DNA of 64,000 nucleotides from Medicago truncatula (Eukaryota > Streptophyta > Magnoliopsida > Fabales > Fabaceae): the NCBI RefSeq assembly GCF_003473485.1, contig NC_053046.1, positions 38,277,832-38,341,831 of the forward strand, written 5' to 3'. Shown here in pieces: positions 25,313-36,620 of this stretch. Numbering within the stretch: the stretch's first letter is position 1; every line of letters starts with the position of its first letter. The position numbers and the translations under genes were made by a program. A model generated the notes under the pieces. The model was not told the origin of the DNA and ran no database searches. It saw only the letters and a list, made by a program, of their open reading frames with translations.

Positions 25313-26513
25313 AATAATATATATCTCATATTAATTTAAGGAATGGATTTTTGTGTCACTAAACTTCTTAATCAAAATATATAGAGGAACTGTACCCAAA
25401 AAAAAAGTATAAAAAGAACATTTTCTAAATAAATACAATCAATTTTTTCAATAATAAAGACAACAAAATACACCAAAATTTTTCTTTTAATTGAGGTAAG
25501 AGGTATTATATATCAAAATAAATTATTCTGTACTATGTAAAAAAATAAATTAAAGTGTTTGTATGTCTTGGAATGAAATTATTAAAAGTAAAAAATGTGG
25601 TAAAATAATTTAAAATTAGGGTGAAAGATTGAAGTTATTTCCTCTCAAAAGAAAAAGAAATTGAAGTTATTGTCTTATACCTTATTAATGTGTATGTATG
25701 GCAATGAAAGGCAACACGACACCGTTTTGTAAATTGGAATTCATGCAAAGACATACCCTATGTCAGAGGGGGTCATGTCAATCTAATCAAATAGTAATAT
25801 ATGAAGAAAAAAAGTGGGTTGTAAAACATAAAGAGAGCAAAAGAAGCCCATATTACATAGATGTTGCCTTCTTTGTGGGACAGTACCCTCTATTCCTTTC
25901 AGTTTCTTACTAATGCTTTTGCAAAACCTTGCCCTACACGAATCATTGACCATTTGACGCAATTGTGTTACTTTTTTCTTTTACAAGAAACTAGTGTTTT
26001 GTTATGATGATGATAGGAAATTTTGGATATTCATTGCTCATTACATCCATTTCTTTGTTTCGTTCTATTAAAAAGTTTATATAAATAAAATAAAAAATAA
26101 CAATGTAAGAAACAATTCGTTCAGTTTTAATTTCTTGTTTCACTTCTGTAGAAAAATTATAAATGAAAGGAAGAAAATAACAATTTCCTTTGTTTTGTTT
26201 CACCTTCTAGAGACTAATTCAATTAACAAAATCAATTCTATATTTTTTAAATCAATAATATATACTTGGATTATCTCCAAGATAAAACAAATGCAGACGA
26301 TCCTGTCTTGGATTTTTTATAAGTGTCCATCAAAGAAAAAAACTATATAACATAATAATTTGGTTGTGTACAACTAGACATTCATACATCTCATTTATAT
26401 ATATCTTGAGAGAGGAAGAAATATAGATATTGATGATTGTATAAATGTGATATGTTAGTGGTCTAATAAGAAGAAAGGGATGAATAAAAAAAATGAAATA
26501 CTGTATGGAGATC

Positions 26514-26514
<1 letters not shown>

Positions 26515-26580
<66 letters not shown>
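26515..26580. repeat. (TA)n microsatellite
   Basis: Uninterrupted alternating TA over about 66 bp. It is probably length-variable among individuals. Confidence 0.97.
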
Positions 26581-26582
<2 letters not shown>

Positions 26583-26763
26583 CAGCTTTTTAAGAGTAGT
26601 GATATTTTCATGACTTTTTTATCATAATTTTATGACAACTTTTTCTTTTTAAAACAATAACAATAAAGAAAGAATAAGAACACAATAAAAATATGATAGA
26701 AAGTTGTTCCAAAATAGCTCTATAAATATCATTTTTCTTCAAAAATGATGATCGTGGCTGTGT

Positions 26764-26890
26764 AAAGAATTTATTATAGCATTTTGAGGGATAACAGAGA
26801 ATAGATAAAGTAAAGGGAAAAAAATTTATTATAGCGTTTTGAGTGATATAAGTATAACAGAGAGTAAAAAAGAAGGGAAAGAAAGTAAAA
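26764..26890. repeat. Imperfect tandem duplication, about 60-bp unit
   Basis: AATTTATTATAGCATTTTGA, near 26768, recurs near 26823 with one change, followed in both copies by a GATA...ACAGAGA...AAGGGAAA pattern. It is a simple tandem duplication. Confidence 0.6.
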
Positions 26891-26960
26891 TACAAATATT
26901 GGAATCCATGAAAAACACGTGTTAAGATAAAAGAAAAAGGTAAAGAAGTAGTTTTTTTTT

Positions 26961-28092
26961 ATAGTTTTTCTAATTACACAATGTTTAATCCTGATTGCAT
27001 TCTAAAATGACAAAATTACCCTTTCATAAAATTTAATTTTCAAAAAACGTCTTCCTTTTTTTTTGTTACACCCAAAATCCCTCTTCTGTTTAAGTAGGTC
27101 ATGTAAACTTAATTTTAGTAGGTCATGTAAACTGAGTTTAAGTGTACATACTTAAACTCAGTTTAAGTAGGCCATGTAAACCGAGTTTAAGTGTACATTT
27201 AAAAGTTCGACCTTGTTCAATGATTCTACGTAATCTCAGTTTGAGTATGTACATGTAAACTTATTTTAAGCAGGTCATGTAAACTAAGTTTAAGTGTACA
27301 TACTTAAACTCAGTTTAAGTAGATCATGTAAACTTAGTTTAAGTGTACATTTAAAAGTTCAACATTGTTCAATAATTCTACGTAATCTCAGTTTAAGTAT
27401 GTACATGTAAACTTATTTTAAGTAGGTCATGTAAACTAAGTTTAAGTGTACATACTTAAACTCAGTTTAAGTAGATCATGTAAACTTAGATTAAGTAGCT
27501 CATGTAAGCCGAATTTAAGTAGGTCATGTAAACTCAGTTTAAGTAGGTCATGTAAACTCAGTTTAAGTGTACATCTAAAAGTTCAACCTTGTTCAATGAT
27601 TATATGTAATTTCAATTTAAGTATGTACATATAAACTTAGTTTAAGTAGGTCATGTAAACCGAGTTTAAGTGTACATACTTAAACTCAGTTTAAGTAGAT
27701 TATGTAAACTAAGTTTACATGAACCTACTTAAACTGAATTTAAGTTAACCTCAACAATGTAAAACTTAAACTGTCGTACAGTGCAGTTGAACAAGAAGAA
27801 GAAAATTGAAACCAGCATTATTGAAAAAGAAGAAAAAAATTCACTTATTTATATGCAATTGAGTATGAATGAAAGATGTTTTGATTCACTCTTTAATCTT
27901 CCATAGAGATTAATTGAACATCAAGATTGTTTGATCGTTGGTGGGTGAAAGAGAGTGAAATTTTAGAGTGACAATAAATGAAATCAAGATTTTAAGAAAA
28001 TTTATATAAAAAGACAATTTTGGTATTATCAAAAACTTTTTAAAAAAACTGAGTGTAACCAGAAATATATAGAGTGTGAATAGAAAAACTCT
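26961..28092. mobile_element. TIR element carrying an internal minisatellite
   Basis: The left end AGTTTTTCTAATTACACA pairs with the right end GTGTGAATAGAAAAACT, an imperfect inverted repeat. AGTTTTTTTT stands just outside each end (from 26950 and 28093-28102), fitting a 9- to 10-bp Mutator-type duplication. The interior is mostly the tandem array at 27085-27755. No transposase frame is seen. Boundaries are plausible but rest on imperfect, T-rich ends. Confidence 0.5.
27085..27755. repeat. Minisatellite array of AGTTTAAGTAGGTCATGTAA-type units
   Basis: A core of about 24 bp (GTAGGTCATGTAAACT plus AGTTTAA) is repeated many times, with variants. A higher-order unit is marked by GTTCAATGATTCTACGTAAT-like strings near 27215, 27367 and 27591, spaced about 152 and 224 bp. 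Several units are self-complementary (GTTTAAGTGTACATACTTAAAC), so the array could fold into hairpins. Confidence 0.9.
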
Positions 28093-30500
28093 AGTTTTTT
28101 TTGTTGGTGGATCGTGTGTGCCGTTGTACTTACAAAATTTTAATAAAAATATTATTTTAAATTGATTGAAAATTAATTTACTTTCGAAATCCACCCAAAA
28201 AAAAAAAAAAGAAATCCAACAAAGAAAACACTTCAACGTTGGCCATTACCGCTCGCTCTTTCCACCCAAAATTAAAATAGTTGTTATTGATGTAACCATA
28301 CTCCGTGGTGCTGTGATCGACCTTAAAGTTGCGTCACCATCAAACTTCAATTGAAGTCATTCAATATTGTATGAACTCTGATGTTACTACAGCGCCTCAT
28401 CGTCGTCTACATCACTTCTTGCTTATGAAGCTCGGATACATGATATGAGTGTAAGTACGATATGATACGGATACGCAAATACATAAAATTTAGTTTGTAT
28501 GCGAATTTGCTAGGTTGTACTCATGTGAGTCTTCAAATATTGTTTTCTACCTGCTAGGGTTATTTGTCTAGTACCTGTTTTGGTTAGTTCCATTTTCTGT
28601 TTTGGTCAGATTTCTTCCAAAACAAATGGCTTAAATAATTAATGCTTCGCTGAAGTTGTCTCGAAGTCCAAAATGAAAATGACAAAAAACTTTATAGTTA
28701 TACGTGAATTCTAAGTTGAGAGTTCTATTCTTTAAAAAAAAAAGAGGTCGAGAGCTCTATTAAGTTCCTCGTTGATTGACTATATAAAAAACACCATCCG
28801 ACTCATAAAAAGCATCATTAGATTTGATAAATGGTTTTGATTTATTGAAAATGAAATCGAGAATATTTATTTATTTAATAAAAAACAATAAAGCCTTTAT
28901 AAGAAATATTTTTTATATATTTAAAAGACCTAACTCAACTGAAATCGTATTCCATGTCCATAAGTTATTAACTAAAGAAACACCTCTTTGCAACTTTGAC
29001 ACACTCAAGAAACTATAAGTGGTGAGACTCACATGAATTTTACCTAATAAAAAAGTAAATGTCAGATGGAGTGCTAAGAATACAGTGTTTATAACATTTT
29101 TCTTTATTGTATAGGAAAATGAAATGAACACTCTCTCTAACATTCTTTGTAACTCATGTGTGTCTTCACTTGAGTTTTACCCAATAAAAAAGGGGATGTA
29201 AGTGTTAAAAAGAGTATTTTGGTGGGTGTTATCCTCATGGGTGTTTTTAGGGTGTTTATTTTTTGATGTTCCGCCTATATACAGCACCTGTGTTTTTTCT
29301 TTTCCCTCCGCGAGAGTTGGTGTGTCTTACACTACTTCGACGAGAATAATATTTGCCATTTTAAAAAAAAAATGTTAAAAAGAGTATCCATAACACCCAT
29401 CTTATTATATTATACGCTTAATTATATTTCAGTCTTTGTAAATTCTTTTAAATTCCTATCTCAATTTTATCAAGGAAATTCCTATCACAAACTTCTCAAA
29501 TGTTATCGAGCTTTTAAATTTTAATTGGTTTCTGTATTATTTTCTTTATCTTTACATTTCATTGATAAATAGCAAAAACTTATTCTTTATAAGTTTTCTT
29601 CCGAGAATGTTATTTAATGTCTTTAGAACATTGTTTATCTTTAGTGTTTTTAATAATACAAAAGAGGGTTTGAGATCTCCTTAGACATTGTTTAAGCAAT
29701 CAATATTTATAACTTTTGTAAGGAATTTGTATAATTGTTACCTTTTCTTGTGGTTGATTTGTATTTTTGAGATTTTTTTTTTTTTTTTTATTATAAACTA
29801 GCGAAAAAACGGATACTCACGTGCTTGTCTTTCCACTTTTTTTTATCGCGCTAACATTTTAAAATAATGAACGGTGTTTTTGAAAGAAAAAATGAGTTAA
29901 AAGAGTTGAAAGAGTCTGTTTTCTTTATATATATATATATAGTATAAATGTTTTAAATAATGTTTTTAGGACACTTGTTGGCATGATTTTTTTTTTTTTA
30001 TAAACTATTTTAGAGTCCATTTTCATTTATTTGATACTTATGTGAAAATATCAAATATATCATTTGTTGCCACATATGACCACGTGCCCGTCAACCTCCA
30101 TCGTCTCTCCCACCATCCCAGCACCATAAGGGTTGAACGTTTGAGAAATTAGTTTGACAAAAAAAGGAGTTAAAAGAAGTGATTTTAGTGAAAGTTTACG
30201 CAACAATGGATCCAAAATATATTATAATACCAAAAAAAATAGGCTATGAGAAGAGAGTGCATGCAACACCTATTTATTTATTTAAATACGCAAATTACAC
30301 TTTAATTTTACAAAAATTATTTAAGAGAAAATTTATCTTGTGGGGCAATTGTCCTACTACCTTGTACTTAGATTCGTCATTGAGTTGGTGTGCTAGGAGA
30401 TGAGCACCAAGTGATGGTGGTTTCACGGCATCAACATGACCAAGCCGCGGCGTATAGCAGACCAAGGCAAAGTTTCGGCTTGGTGGTTGGGTGAAAAAAT

Positions 30501-30728
30501 TTAAATTTTTAGTCCCTATAAATGTTTTTAGTCCCTACAAAATAAAATCACACTTTTTAGTCCCTATAACATTTTTCCCTATTAAGGATCAAAAGTGCTG
30601 ATGGAAAAATTTATAGGAACTAAAAATGCTGATGGAAAAAATTATAGGGACTAAAATGTATGATTTTATTTTGTAGGGACTAAAAACAAAATTGTAAATA
30701 TTTATAGGGACTAAAAACTTAATTAACC
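30501..30728. mobile_element. MITE, TTTTTAGTCCCTATAAAT family
   Basis: TTTTTAGTCCCTATAAAT at the left and ATTTATAGGGACTAAAAA at the right are inverted. Internal blocks TAGTCCCTACAAAATAAAAT and ATTTTATTTTGTAGGGACTA mirror each other as well. The flanks TGAAAAAAT and CTAAAAAAT agree at 7 of 9 positions, hinting at an old Mutator-type duplication. Confidence 0.65.
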
Positions 30729-30963
30729 CTAAAAAATATTGCTTGCTTGTGACCAAAAGAAACTACGGCACCACCTTTTCGGGCAACAAAACCTCCATTT
30801 ACGCAAAAAAAATACCACCATATAAAAATAATTTTTCTTCATGAAAGCAATTCTGTATGGAGTAGACCAACGAGTATTTCGTGAAATTCACAAAAGCAGA
30901 TCACTCAATGTTTAGGCATAAACATAGTGATTTCAATTTGAATGGAAAACTAAATGGGGGGAC

Positions 30964-33900
30964 CTATTGTTTTTGGATAACAACTGAATTGGCTATACCA
31001 GCTTGCTCTATAGTCTGGTCCAAATCAGTAAGTTGTTTGGGAGGAAAACCCATTGTCTGCAGTTGGTAACTTCTTGTCCCACCAGGTCTTGATGCATCAA
31101 TGAATGCTCGAATATCCCTGATTGCATGGTGGTGATTGAAGCGAGAAACCATCCGAGTACCATCAGATAACCTTAGCTGGATTGAAGTCACTGGCTTCGA
31201 GTCATCTACGACTAAACCCATTGCTGGCGCTGGAGCAGTAAGTGGGGAAGCATCAGCAGTAGTTTGACTAGGTCCACTAGCAGCTTCACCATTTGAACTG
31301 CTGTCGCCTAAAGTTCTTCCAACCCCACGGAAAGCAGTATTGCGTGGCTTCACAGGTTCCTATACATATGTTGCCAAAAAGAAAATAGATAAGTAAAAAT
31401 TTAAATATACAAATAGAACACAAACTCAAAGCTGATGACAATAAACAAGAGGCATACCGGGTAGTTTTCATCCCGCCTAGTAAGGCTGAGACGGACAGAA
31501 GTTCGGCGATCAGTTGGTTCAAGCTCTTTGGGACATTCAGACTTCTTTATGCTCTGCATTGAGGTAAAATCATGAGAAGCATATAGTACATCAACAATAA
31601 AACAATAGAAACCTGATTCAAGAGAAACTGACACTCTATTTAATTGAAAATGAAGGAACTATTATAGAAGAAAACCCTTGTAAACCCAAAGCAAAGCTCT
31701 TCATAGAATTAAAAGCATTAATTTATCATCATCTAAAAATATACTTTTTCAAAAAATGTGAAAGATTTATCAATTTCCCCCCTATATTCCCCACCTCCCA
31801 AGCCTTCCCCTCCACTCGAAACTCCCAAACAAAGCCTAAAGGTCTCTGTTTAGTTCAACGGATGAGAGGAGAGGGATTTTAATCAGGTACATGTTTGGTT
31901 CAAAAGAGGGGAGGGTAGGGATAATGTTTCAATTAATTAGGTAAAATAATGAGAAGCATATAGTACTTCAACAATAAAACAATAGAAACCCGATTCAAGA
32001 GAAACATAAACTCTATATTTAATTGAAAATGAAGGAACTATTATAGAAGAGAACCCTTGTTAATCCAAAGCAAAGTTCTTCATAGAATTAAAAGCATTAA
32101 TTTATCCTTATAAAGTTACAAATGAACATAATAAACGGACACGTGAGTTGCACTACAGGCCTTCGACAGATCAAACCATTTGTCAATAACAATTTTCTGA
32201 TCTTGATGCATCTAACCCGATAAAACCTTTGTAAACATAAATTCTCCATAAATATATAAAATAATTTATTAATAAATATTAATTTACATATATCATACAA
32301 CATACTGTCATAAAAAAACGATACAACATAATAAACAAAAATATAAAACAAAACAGAATTGAAGCACAGAACACGAAAATCAATAAAAAAACACAATACA
32401 CCATAGCAAGGAGTTAAGGACAACGTAGCAACAGTGCTATAGAAGCAAACAAATAAACATAAAATACAAGATGTGGTACAAAAATGTCAAAGAAAAGCTC
32501 TAAGAGAAGAGATGATTCTCTCTCTGCTGAACCTCTAAGCTTTCTCACAGAAAAGGTACCTAATTATCCCCCACTTATCCTCCATTCTCCCTATTAGCTA
32601 TGTTACCTCTTTGAACCTACTAGCTACATCAGCAATTGTTCTCTAACTTCTCTATTCAGACTAGTTGCTGGCCTTATGCCTAAACCCAATATCCCATTAG
32701 AAGATGACATGACTAACATCCACAAGTTGCAAATAGGGACCAAGCAATGGTTTTCAATAAATTTAGAAGATGTCAAGACAATTGTTAAAATTTACAAAAT
32801 ATGGATATAAACCACCAAAAAGAACTCATGGAAACATAGTCGATTGCAAGTTAAGTTACCTCAAGGAATTCTGCATTTTGCGGATCTTCCAACCTCCGTA
32901 AAGGACCGTCATTGACAGAAAACCCATTCCTCCAAAAGGTGACTACATGTGTAACTGATTCTACAGGCTGAGGAGCAGATGGCACTGCCTCGCCAGAAAG
33001 CAATCTGGCGGTTCCAGTAAAACTCCTAGACCTTGAAGAGTTTTCAGCAGGAGGCTCAACAGCTACCTGTTTAGCCTGATCAAAAATATCATCCACAGAA
33101 TTACCACCCCTGGTAGGATCTTGGACAAGCATACCGCTGCGACAATGAAAACAAAAGGTACATTAAAAGGACTTTTAGCTTATTGAAACCTGTCAATTAC
33201 ATCAAATAAAAATAAGTTCCAGGATGAGCCTCTAACTAATTGCAACTGTCAATATAATACAACTATACAATACCTCACAAAACAATAAGTCTTTCTAAGT
33301 TAAGGGTCTGTTTGAATCGACTTATTTGAGCTTTTCCACTGACATAATATTCGTGAGACTGTTAGGGAGAATTTATGAAAACAACCTATGACAATGTTCA
33401 AAAGTTGTTTTAGGCATAATTTCACAAGTTCTCCAAGACAGGTTATACAAAAACAATTTAACTTTGTTTTATCTTTTGCTGTAGAAATAGCTTATACATA
33501 AGCGCTTGTCTTGTGCAATAATCTGCAAATAAGATGTTTATACAAACAGGGCCTACCTCAAATAAAAGAGCCTATGATATACCTATATAGCTTATGTATA
33601 AGCTCTTTCTATAGCAAGTGATAAAATAAAGCTTTTTTGTTTGTTGTATAACAGTATAAGCCATCTCAGACAACTCACAACTTATGAATATAAGTTGAAA
33701 ATTACTAATGAACTTGTGATGAGCCGTTTTCATAAGGTGTCCGAAACAGTCACAAAACTTATGTTTGTTTTGGATGTTTTTGAAAGAAAAAAAAAATCTA
33801 TTTTTTAAACATCACTTTAATTTTAATAGTGTTTGTTTAAAAAAAATCCATTTTTAACCTGAAAATGAAAAGCTATTTCAAAAATCTAATTTTTCTATAA

Positions 33901-34935
33901 AAAAGGAACTCAAGTATAAGAGCTTCAAATCTTAAAAATAATATAAAATAAAATAAATTTTATGATGGTAAATAAACTGAAATTATCTTTAGCTTTTCTC
34001 AAAATTTCTACGAAAAAATCATTTTTTTAAAGCAAAAACAAAATCATTTTGATAGTAAAAACTTATGAATTAACATAATAAACTAAAAAATAAGCCAATC
34101 CAAACAGACCCTCAAACAAAAGAGCTTATGATAACTACGACGCATAACTAATTTCAACATTTGTTTAATAAATAAATTTTTATTTTAAATCTTTAACCAA
34201 ACCAATCTAAGTAAATTCCTTTTTTGATCAATACTCAAAGTATATTCTACATTCAAGAAAAGAAAAGAAAAACTAAATTTTTTTGACGTAAAAAGAAACA
34301 AAATCTCAAAATTCACAAAACCTAAACCTAATATCACAATTAATCATTATCAATTTCCCGAAACAATAACACACATTTTCATAATCAAAATCAATAAAAA
34401 GTTAAGAAATAATTAAAAGAAAGAAAGAAATTTACCTCTTCTGACCACCAGCATAATACTCCTGAGGTTCATCAGACTCAGAATCAGAATCTTGATCGCG
34501 TTTCACATCACGCAAAGTCCGAATCCCACTTTGGCGACTACCAGAACCGCTTTTCTTACCAATCGACCTTCGAGATCGAAGCTCATACGGAGCACGCGAT
34601 GGAGACTGTGACGGCGATTGCGAAGGAGGAGAATCATCAGGATGAAAATCAGGTGAAAGAGAATCGGAAGGTGAAACGGTATCGTTTTGAGGAAGAGTAG
34701 CAGTGTCATTTAGAGGGAGAGTGGTGTCGTTGTCTAAGAAAGATGAAACGGCAGCGTCGAGATCGAAATTGTGACTTTCGAGAAAGAAAAGCGCTTCTTG
34801 TTTGGTTGAAGAAGTGATTTCGATGAATGAGTTGATTAGTGCGGTGGAATCGCTTGATGAGGGTTTCGGATTTTCGCTTTCCATTCTTTCTGTTTCTTCA
34901 CGTTTTCTCTTCCCAGATTTTGATTTTGATTTCAT
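30964..34935 (-). CDS. PUX5: Plant UBX domain protein 5 (UBA-SEP-UBX, p47-like CDC48 adaptor)
   Basis: Adaptor that links ubiquitinated cargo to the AAA ATPase CDC48/p97. Exons are 34935-34436, 33136-32860, 31553-31458 and 31359-30964; phases 2, 0 and 0 agree and the product is 422 residues, about the length of Arabidopsis PUX5. Domains in order: UBA-like about 30-70 ([20 protein letters not shown]); a Ser/Pro-rich linker; [32 protein letters not shown] about 228-291 ([20 protein letters not shown]); and UBX about 343-422 ([18 protein letters not shown], then the MGFPPKQL loop, ending [10 protein letters not shown]). The first ATG adds 17 mostly basic residues (KSGKRKR) before the second ATG at codon 18, where the family's usual N-terminus begins, so either start is possible. 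Introns 1 and 2 hold a TIR element and a tandem duplication. Confidence 0.95.
31561..32107. repeat. Direct duplication inside PUX5 intron 2
   Basis: About 170 bp at 31561-31735 is repeated at 31939-32107 with few changes; both include GAGAAGCATATAGTAC and CAACAATAAAACAATAGAAA. The repeat distance is about 378 bp. It looks like a local tandem duplication within the intron. Confidence 0.8.
33303..34112. mobile_element. TIR element in PUX5 intron 1, about 810 bp
   Basis: The left end AGGGTCTGTTTGAATCGACT and the right end AGCCAATCCAAACAGACCCT are inverted with two mismatches; TTATTT/AAATAA continues the pairing. The interior is AT-rich with no coding frame. Superfamily is unclear, since no convincing target duplication is seen. 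Confidence 0.65.
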
Positions 34936-34999
34936 TGTGTTGTTTCTTTCTTCGCACTTTATAGTGTGTGTGTATTCACTTTGATTTATAAAATCAGGC

Positions 35000-35012
35000 C
35001 CACTATATATAA
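35000..35012 (-). promoter_or_regulatory. Possible PUX5 TATA box
   Basis: On the minus strand GTTATATATAGTG lies about 70 bp upstream of the first ATG, a normal distance for a TATA box with a short leader. This is a motif match only. Confidence 0.35.
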
Positions 35013-36620
35013 CACGTCATATTCAGATCTTTTTTATTTTTTTTTATTTTCCTGATTACACCTCTTAATGATGATTAAAATACTATTATTAAATTTAAGT
35101 TAGATTTCCAAAAGTATAAAGATTTTTTAGGTTTTTTTTAAGGGGAATTTAGATTGTCTAGCAAATATGTTTGATCGTTAAAAAGTTTAAATTCAATTTA
35201 GATTGTCCTGTTTGTTTATGATTGATTGAGATTATACAAAGTGTTAATCCTCTAACTTGAATTTAAAGAACAATGTAGGTGTATGATGATTATATTTTTC
35301 AATAATAATTTCAATCTTTGTATTAAAAAATAAAATAATTTAAATTATAATTTTTTTTAAGAATAATATTTTAATCACCAAATCTAGCGCAAGTGATTGG
35401 TGCTTAAGGTTGTGAGCATTGCAAACTCCCGAGTTCAATTCTTACCAATAACAAAAAAAATTGATGATATTTGTAAATGAATTGTAAGATATTTTTAATA
35501 AAAAAATAGTTTCAATGAATTATATAGAGTCAAATAAATATAACTCCGGTTTGTTTTTGCAATGAATGCAAGTCTACCGCGAGTATTTACTAAACAAAAT
35601 GTAGCTTCTCCATTTTCACGTTAAATATGCATTGGGACGCGAGAAATGTCAGTCTACTGCTATTCCAAACAAGCAAATAGAAGATAATCAAATAAAAACG
35701 GTTGTTTATACGATTGAATCAATAAATTTTACTATTAAAGTAAATGAAACACGGTGAGACTTAATAATTCAACGGTAGAAAGTAAATTTGTGCGAAATGC
35801 AATATTAATTTATTTGTGCACATTAGACAATCATTTTTTTGCGCACAAAGTGCATGTTCCTTGATATAGTATTTTTGAATTTGCATAAAAAGTTGTTTGC
35901 ATCATTTTCAAAAATCTATATCTTTCTATGACAAAAACTTCGTAATTCATAATTCACTATTCCAAGCCTAACATAGCTTATTCAATAGTTAAAATGTATT
36001 CTTAACCAATCAAATAACGTTCTCCAATTTTAGTTCTTGAATGCAGTTGACATTCTTCACCACATCTGGTTAAATGTTTGTATGAGCAAATGAAATTTGT
36101 CTAAACAAAAAGAAAAAACTGATTCTTGTTACCCAAGTATTGTATTAAATGAATTAATATAGGGCACTATGTGCTTACACATGGCCAACAAGGAGATTCC
36201 AATGTGTACAAACTCTACACTATCCTCAATACTGAGTAACTGGTAAACTTGATGTCCTTTCTGCTGCAATATGTCGCAGGAGCAAAAAAATTACCGTCAT
36301 ATATTCTTCGTTGAAAGACCATTATGAATTTCCTCTTTTCACGTCTATATGTGTTCCTGATCTGGTAAAACCTGAAAATATAGAACATTCATTAAATATT
36401 AATGCATACAAAATCCATATAGGTGTCACAAATTTGTAAAGCCCGTCGACACCGGCCAAAAGAATCAAACCTTATCTCCAACCTGAGCCCAAATTTGTGT
36501 GCAACCATCGACCTTTAAGATGCATATGAACATTATGATTTCATTAATATTGGCATCTTTTGCATTGCCATTCACTTGTATCCAAGTTTTGAAGTGGTGT
36601 AATCTATAATAACTGCAGAG
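35013..36620. other. Spacer between PUX5 and FAM91
   Basis: No gene is seen. About 36120-36620 may be FAM91 3' untranslated sequence. Around 35375-35450, AAATCTAGCGCAAGTGATTG and GAGTTCAATTC resemble degenerate Pol III A and B boxes of a SINE relic. Confidence 0.4.

Larger units (their letters stand above)
22061..30950. other. Gene-free spacer between KNOX and PUX5
   Basis: No intact gene is supported over about 8.9 kb. The stretch holds MITEs, a RNase H relic, a SINE, a (TA)n tract, a minisatellite-bearing element and small tandem duplications, listed separately. Parts at 28360-29800 are plain AT-rich sequence in which I recognise nothing. Confidence 0.45.

Noticed and set aside
27085-27755. 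Regular repeats that could suggest a CRISPR array
   Set aside because: Units are contiguous, variable and partly palindromic, with no unique spacers and no cas genes, in a plant genome. It is a minisatellite.
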